This document shows, piece after piece, positions 6,097 to 8,859 of a stretch of 8,859 nucleotides of DNA. Under the pieces are notes generated by a model. It was not told where the DNA came from and ran no database searches. It saw only the letters and a list, made by a program, of their open reading frames with translations. Both the position numbers and the translations under genes were made by a program. Source of the DNA: Deltaproteobacteria bacterium (GTDB lineage Bacteria > JAEEML01); assembly GCA_016283195.1 (NCBI GenBank), contig JAEEML010000061.1:1-8859 (forward strand), in the 5' to 3' direction. Position 1 is the stretch's first letter, and every line of letters starts with the position of its first letter.

Positions 6097-8859
6097 TTAA
6101 TCAGTGGGGTAATCCATCACGCAGCGCACGGCACGATAGTCGGTTTTAGGATTTTCGTAATTTGATAACGATACTTGCGGAACCATAAAAAAGATAGCGT
6201 TAGCGGTGGTTTGTTCCTTGCTACTCCAAAAATCAGCTCGCTCGCCAACATTATTAAGGTTCTCATTGTAGCCACTAACATAACCGCAAGGATAGGCACC
6301 AAAGCCAATAGTATCATATTCTGCACCAGAATGGTTGTTCCACAAATTACTGTCCGCCTTTAAGACATTTGCCAAATTAGCTTGCGAGGCATCAATCTGG
6401 GCACGATCAAAAATATAGCTCAGTTCATCGTATGTAGAAAGATGCCACCCTGGCGGACAAGCATTCAAAGCCGTTTCCCAGTTATAGAGCCGCCCACATA
6501 CACTAAATGTACTAGAGGGATAATTTGGCTCCACACTGCCGCTGATATAACGGCGTAAGTTCTCAATAAATATCCAACCAGTTATATCAGTGTTTGGTAA
6601 TGGTATTGACGCAACATGGTAAAGAGTTCCATCACGATCATCTTCAAATACACAATCGTCTGGATCAGCGTCGATATACACTCCATAAGCCATTTCACAA
6701 TTGGCACAATTTGCACCGTAACCACCATCATTACACTCACAATTTCCATATTGATTACATGCACTCTTGCCGTTACAAGTATCATCAGTGGCATTTTTAA
6801 CAGCAGAGCAGGTACCTTTAGAGTTACTTAATTTACACGACATGCAACTTCCGGTACACTCGCTGTCGCAGCAAACACCGTCGGCACATTTACCGGTTAT
6901 GCACCTACCAGCTGTAGCGGCTGTGCAGGAATCACCTTTTTTCAGTTTTGGCATACACATGTGGCTGGATACATCACAGTAATAAGCTGAATCACACTGC
7001 TCATCAGCATAGCAATCTTTAATGCAACGCACAGATAATTTAGCATCTTTGCTGTCGTAATAAAAAAGCTGCGAATCTGATGGATCCATTAGCATACGAT
7101 CGGCACAGCCTGGTTGATAAGGACAGGAACTCGTTACTTCTGTTGTATCCCAAAAAAATTCTTTGTTTGGTTCAATGCATGGCAAAGCACTAAAACCAAC
7201 AATATCCAAATCACCGGTATTATATGGAGAAGTCCACATATTATCTTTAGCTATAAGTGCTTTTTTACAATCCGTAGCATTCATCTCGCCACAAGTAGCC
7301 GTGAAAAGCATATAAAAATCCTGCTGTCTAGGCAAATGCCAGCCAGCCGGGCAGGCCTCCATAGCTTGTGGCCAAGGATAGCCATAGCCGCAAGGTTCAG
7401 GGCTTCTAGCCTGCGCATATGGCCTACTAGTACGCAAATTCTCCCTAAACCAAATATTGCCATCTATATAAGCCACTTTATAAGTTTCACTGTCACGCGG
7501 ATCGGTAAATTTACAATCTTCTTCATTGGCTTGGTCATAAGTTCCGCCTGGAGCCGTACAAATAGCGCAGTTTTTACCAAAACGGCCGCCCAGAGTACAC
7601 TCACAAGCGCCGCTATGGCAAGCAACATCGCCGTTACAAGTACCATAAGGACCATCACTAACAGGAGAACAATGGCCTTTATTACCACTTATATTACAAG
7701 CTTGGCACTCGCCGCAGGCTTCTTGATTACAGCAAACCCCGTCGGTGCAGTGGCCGGAATAACATTCTGCTTTATTAGAACAGCTTTCGCCGTCCATTTT
7801 TACACATGAACCAGAGCTATTACATTTACTATTGCCAATACACTTATCATCAGTTCCATTTCTAACCGTGGTGCAAATACCAACAGAGCCCCTTAAATTA
7901 CAAGCCTCGCACGGCTCACCGCAGGCGCTGTCACAGCATACACCATCAGCACAGTGGCCGCTTATGCACTGGCTGTCATCATCACACTCTTTGCCATCGG
8001 CTTGGTAAAGTTCGCAGCTGCCGCCTTTGCAGGCATAGCCAGCAATGCAATCAGCGGAAGAGGCGCAATCGGTATTGCAATCGCTACCATCAGCTTTGCA
8101 AGTATATATGCCGCAATCTTGCACATCGGCGCTACAATCTTGGCCCTGGTTCCGACAATCGCCATTGCCATATGCTTTACCATCGCGACAAAAACCGCCA
8201 CAAAGCACATGGTTACCCTCTTTAGGAAGATATTGACACCGATTGCTAGCATCACATTCAGCATTAAAGCACTGGTACCACTGGGGGAAATTCTGGCAGT
8301 GCTCGGCAGTTACACATTCCACACATTCACCGTTTAAGCAGTGGCCACTAGCGCAGTGTTCATCAGAGGAGCAGTGGCGACAGAGACCTTCAAGGCAGTA
8401 GCCATCGTTTTCGCCGGCCAGATTACAGGGCGTTCCGCTAGGTAAATTTTGCAAAGTACAAGGCGGGTCATTAGTAGAAGCCGGGTCGCATTGCGGCATA
8501 ATACAAGTACCAGGATTACCGGCCGGGCAAGTGACATTTTCGCAAAAATCAAGGCAATTTTTGCTGCACTCGGCACAGGGAGTATCGCTGTGTTCATAAA
8601 CACAGCCCAGTGTTTCGCCCTCTGCATGGCAAGTACCAGCTGGGCTATAGGTGCGGTAAACAGTATCGTTTTCCACACATTCGGCCGCCGGCGGGGTATT
8701 ACAAATAAGTTCCTCGGGATATTGGCACTTGCCGGCAACACACGAAGCTCCGCCGGCTGACTTACATGGCGGCGGATTTTTGCAATTATCATCGGAGGCA
8801 CATTCACTGGCATTGCCGCTTATGCAAATGGAATCAGCACACTTTTGCGTGGCATCGCA
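6097..8859 (-). CDS. Very large cysteine-rich surface/secreted protein with two FISUMP domains (N-terminus outside window)
   Basis: The frame is open from the right edge to the TAA at 6097-6099, giving 920 visible residues. A GTG at 8676 is in frame, but cysteine-rich sequence continues past it to base 8859, so the true start lies outside. About one residue in nine is cysteine (roughly 100). Order in fragment numbering: residues 1-150 carry motifs like PPAAEC-VENDTVYRTY-PAGTC, as in myxobacterial repeat proteins; 150-285 hold C-x2-GHC-x2-GEC-type repeats; 289-352 and 357-421 are two DGVCC repeats; about 448-615 is the first FISUMP domain; 642-709 a third DGVCC repeat; about 735-916 the second FISUMP domain. 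There is no C-terminal anchor or sorting signal. FISUMP (Fib_succ_major, TIGR02145) has no assigned biochemical role; an extracellular, disulphide-bonded surface or adhesion protein is my inference. The promoter is outside the window. Confidence 0.9.
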   Translation of the reverse strand, partial: CDATQKCADSICISGNASECASDDNCKNPPPCKSAGGASCVAGKCQYPEELICNTPPAAECVENDTVYRTYSPAGTCHAEGETLGCVYEHSDTPCAECSKNCLDFCENVTCPAGNPGTCIMPQCDPASTNDPPCTLQNLPSGTPCNLAGENDGYCLEGLCRHCSSDEHCASGHCLNGECVECVTAEHCQNFPQWYQCFNAECDASNRCQYLPKEGNHVLCGGFCRDGKAYGNGDCRNQGQDCSADVQDCGIYTCKADGSDCNTDCASSADCIAGYACKGGSCELYQADGKECDDDSQCISGHCADGVCCDSACGEPCEACNLRGSVGICTTVRNGTDDKCIGNSKCNSSGSCVKMDGESCSNKAECYSGHCTDGVCCNQEACGECQACNISGNKGHCSPVSDGPYGTCNGDVACHSGACECTLGGRFGKNCAICTAPGGTYDQANEEDCKFTDPRDSETYKVAYIDGNIWFRENLRTSRPYAQARSPEPCGYGYPWPQAMEACPAGWHLPRQQDFYMLFTATCGEMNATDCKKALIAKDNMWTSPYNTGDLDIVGFSALPCIEPNKEFFWDTTEVTSSCPYQPGCADRMLMDPSDSQLFYYDSKDAKLSVRCIKDCYADEQCDSAYYCDVSSHMCMPKLKKGDSCTAATAGRCITGKCADGVCCDSECTGSCMSCKLSNSKGTCSAVKNATDDTCNGKSACNQYGNCECNDGGYGANCANCEMAYGVYIDADPDDCVFEDDRDGTLYHVASIPLPNTDITGWIFIENLRRYISGSVEPNYPSSTFSVCGRLYNWETALNACPPGWHLSTYDELSYIFDRAQIDASQANLANVLKADSNLWNNHSGAEYDTIGFGAYPCGYVSGYNENLNNVGERADFWSSKEQTTANAIFFMVPQVSLSNYENPKTDYRAVRCVMDYPTD
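6112..6657 (-). other. Second FISUMP (Fib_succ_major) domain
   Basis: Hallmarks in order: DDRDGTLYHVA, GWIFIENLR, CGRLYNWETALNACPPGWHL, TIGFGAYPCGY, ADFWSSKEQ and the terminal AVRCVMD. This copy is closer to the canonical domain than the first one, keeping GRLYNW and FWSS. The protein ends five residues after the domain, at YPTD. Confidence 0.85.
6733..6936 (-). repeat. Third DGVCC cysteine-repeat unit, between the FISUMP domains
   Basis: This unit matches the two upstream units: GDSC, RC-ITGKC-ADGVCCDSEC, then SC-x2-SCKLSNSKGTC, DDTCNGKSAC and GNCEC. It differs slightly at the start (an extra TAG before the second cysteine) and has SCKLSNS where the others have ACN. It is followed by CNDGGYGANCANC, the same linker type as after unit two, and then by the second FISUMP domain. 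Confidence 0.8.
7015..7518 (-). other. First FISUMP (Fib_succ_major) domain
   Basis: The segment shows the domain's sequential hallmarks: D-RDSETYKVA, IW-x2-ENLR, an aromatic/glycine stretch with PWPQAMEACPAGWHLPR, then DIVGFSALPC, a WD/W-S-type segment (FFWDTTEV) and the terminal SVRCIKD. It has extra cysteine pairs (TATCGEMNATDC, SSCPYQPGC) that suggest further disulphides. The classic GRLYTW segment is replaced by GYGYPW. Confidence 0.8.
7597..7995 (-). repeat. Two tandem DGVCC cysteine-repeat units in the FISUMP protein
   Basis: Unit one (7995-7804) and unit two (7791-7597) share the pattern G-x2-C-x5-C-x-SGHC-x-DGVCC, then closely spaced cysteines, AC-N-x2-G-x2-G-x-C, then C-x-G-x3-C and a final G-x-C. 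Each unit is about 64 residues with about twelve cysteines. The same layout is familiar from myxobacterial extracellular proteins. Unit two runs directly into the CEC...GG-x2-G-x-NCA-x-C EGF-like linker before the first FISUMP domain. Confidence 0.8.

Noticed and set aside
7114-7809. 231-residue plus-strand frame opposite the FISUMP protein
   Set aside because: It has no Shine-Dalgarno and the translation is Ile/Thr/Ala-rich, as expected from the complement of cysteine-rich coding sequence. Other overlapping plus-strand frames at 7954-8337 and 8449-8760 are rejected for the same reason.
8676-8676. GTG at 8676 as the true start of the FISUMP protein
   Set aside because: Translation upstream to 8859 is uninterrupted and contains ten more regularly spaced cysteines of the same repeat style.

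Overview
The window looks like a piece of a moderate-GC, Gram-negative, diderm chromosome, most likely from a Myxococcota/Deltaproteobacteria-type lineage. Three things point there: very cysteine-rich secreted proteins built from the DGVCC...C...C.AC...G..G.C repeat that I know from myxobacterial surface proteins, an outer-membrane-type lipoprotein, and a Gfo/Idh/MocA oxidoreductase resembling the GnnA group that modifies the lipid A precursor. The taxonomic placement is inference; there is no rRNA or marker gene here.

Layout. Positions 1-411 (+) hold the 3' end of a cysteine-rich protein whose start lies outside the window. Convergent with it, only 3 bases away, is a three-gene minus-strand cluster read from right to left: an alpha/beta hydrolase (3765-2821), a stand-alone aspartate kinase lysC (2789-1590) and a beta-propeller-like lipoprotein (1563-415). 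Gaps of 31 and 26 bases and a good Shine-Dalgarno before each gene suggest one operon. A 207-base divergent control region (3766-3972) separates it from two plus-strand genes. It holds candidate promoters in both directions, a 13-base palindrome overlapping one -35 box, and a GGGGA/TCCCC inverted repeat in the leader.

The first plus-strand gene (3973-4779) is a cysteine-free, Gln/Asn/Ser/Met-rich protein of 268 residues. It has no signal peptide, and its last 19 residues closely resemble the C-terminus of type III secretion needle subunits (PrgI/MxiH). It is the most intriguing gene here, although no other secretion genes are visible. The second (4819-5772) is the GnnA-like oxidoreductase. 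A 324-base intergenic stretch follows, with three stem-loops that look like a degenerate palindromic (REP/MITE-like) element.

Positions 6097-8859 (-) hold at least 920 residues of a huge cysteine-rich protein, open to the right edge. It contains two FISUMP (Fib_succ_major) domains, each preceded by a cysteine repeat and an EGF-like linker, so the C-terminal half appears to be an internal duplication. No RNA genes, CRISPR arrays, transposases or integrases were seen.
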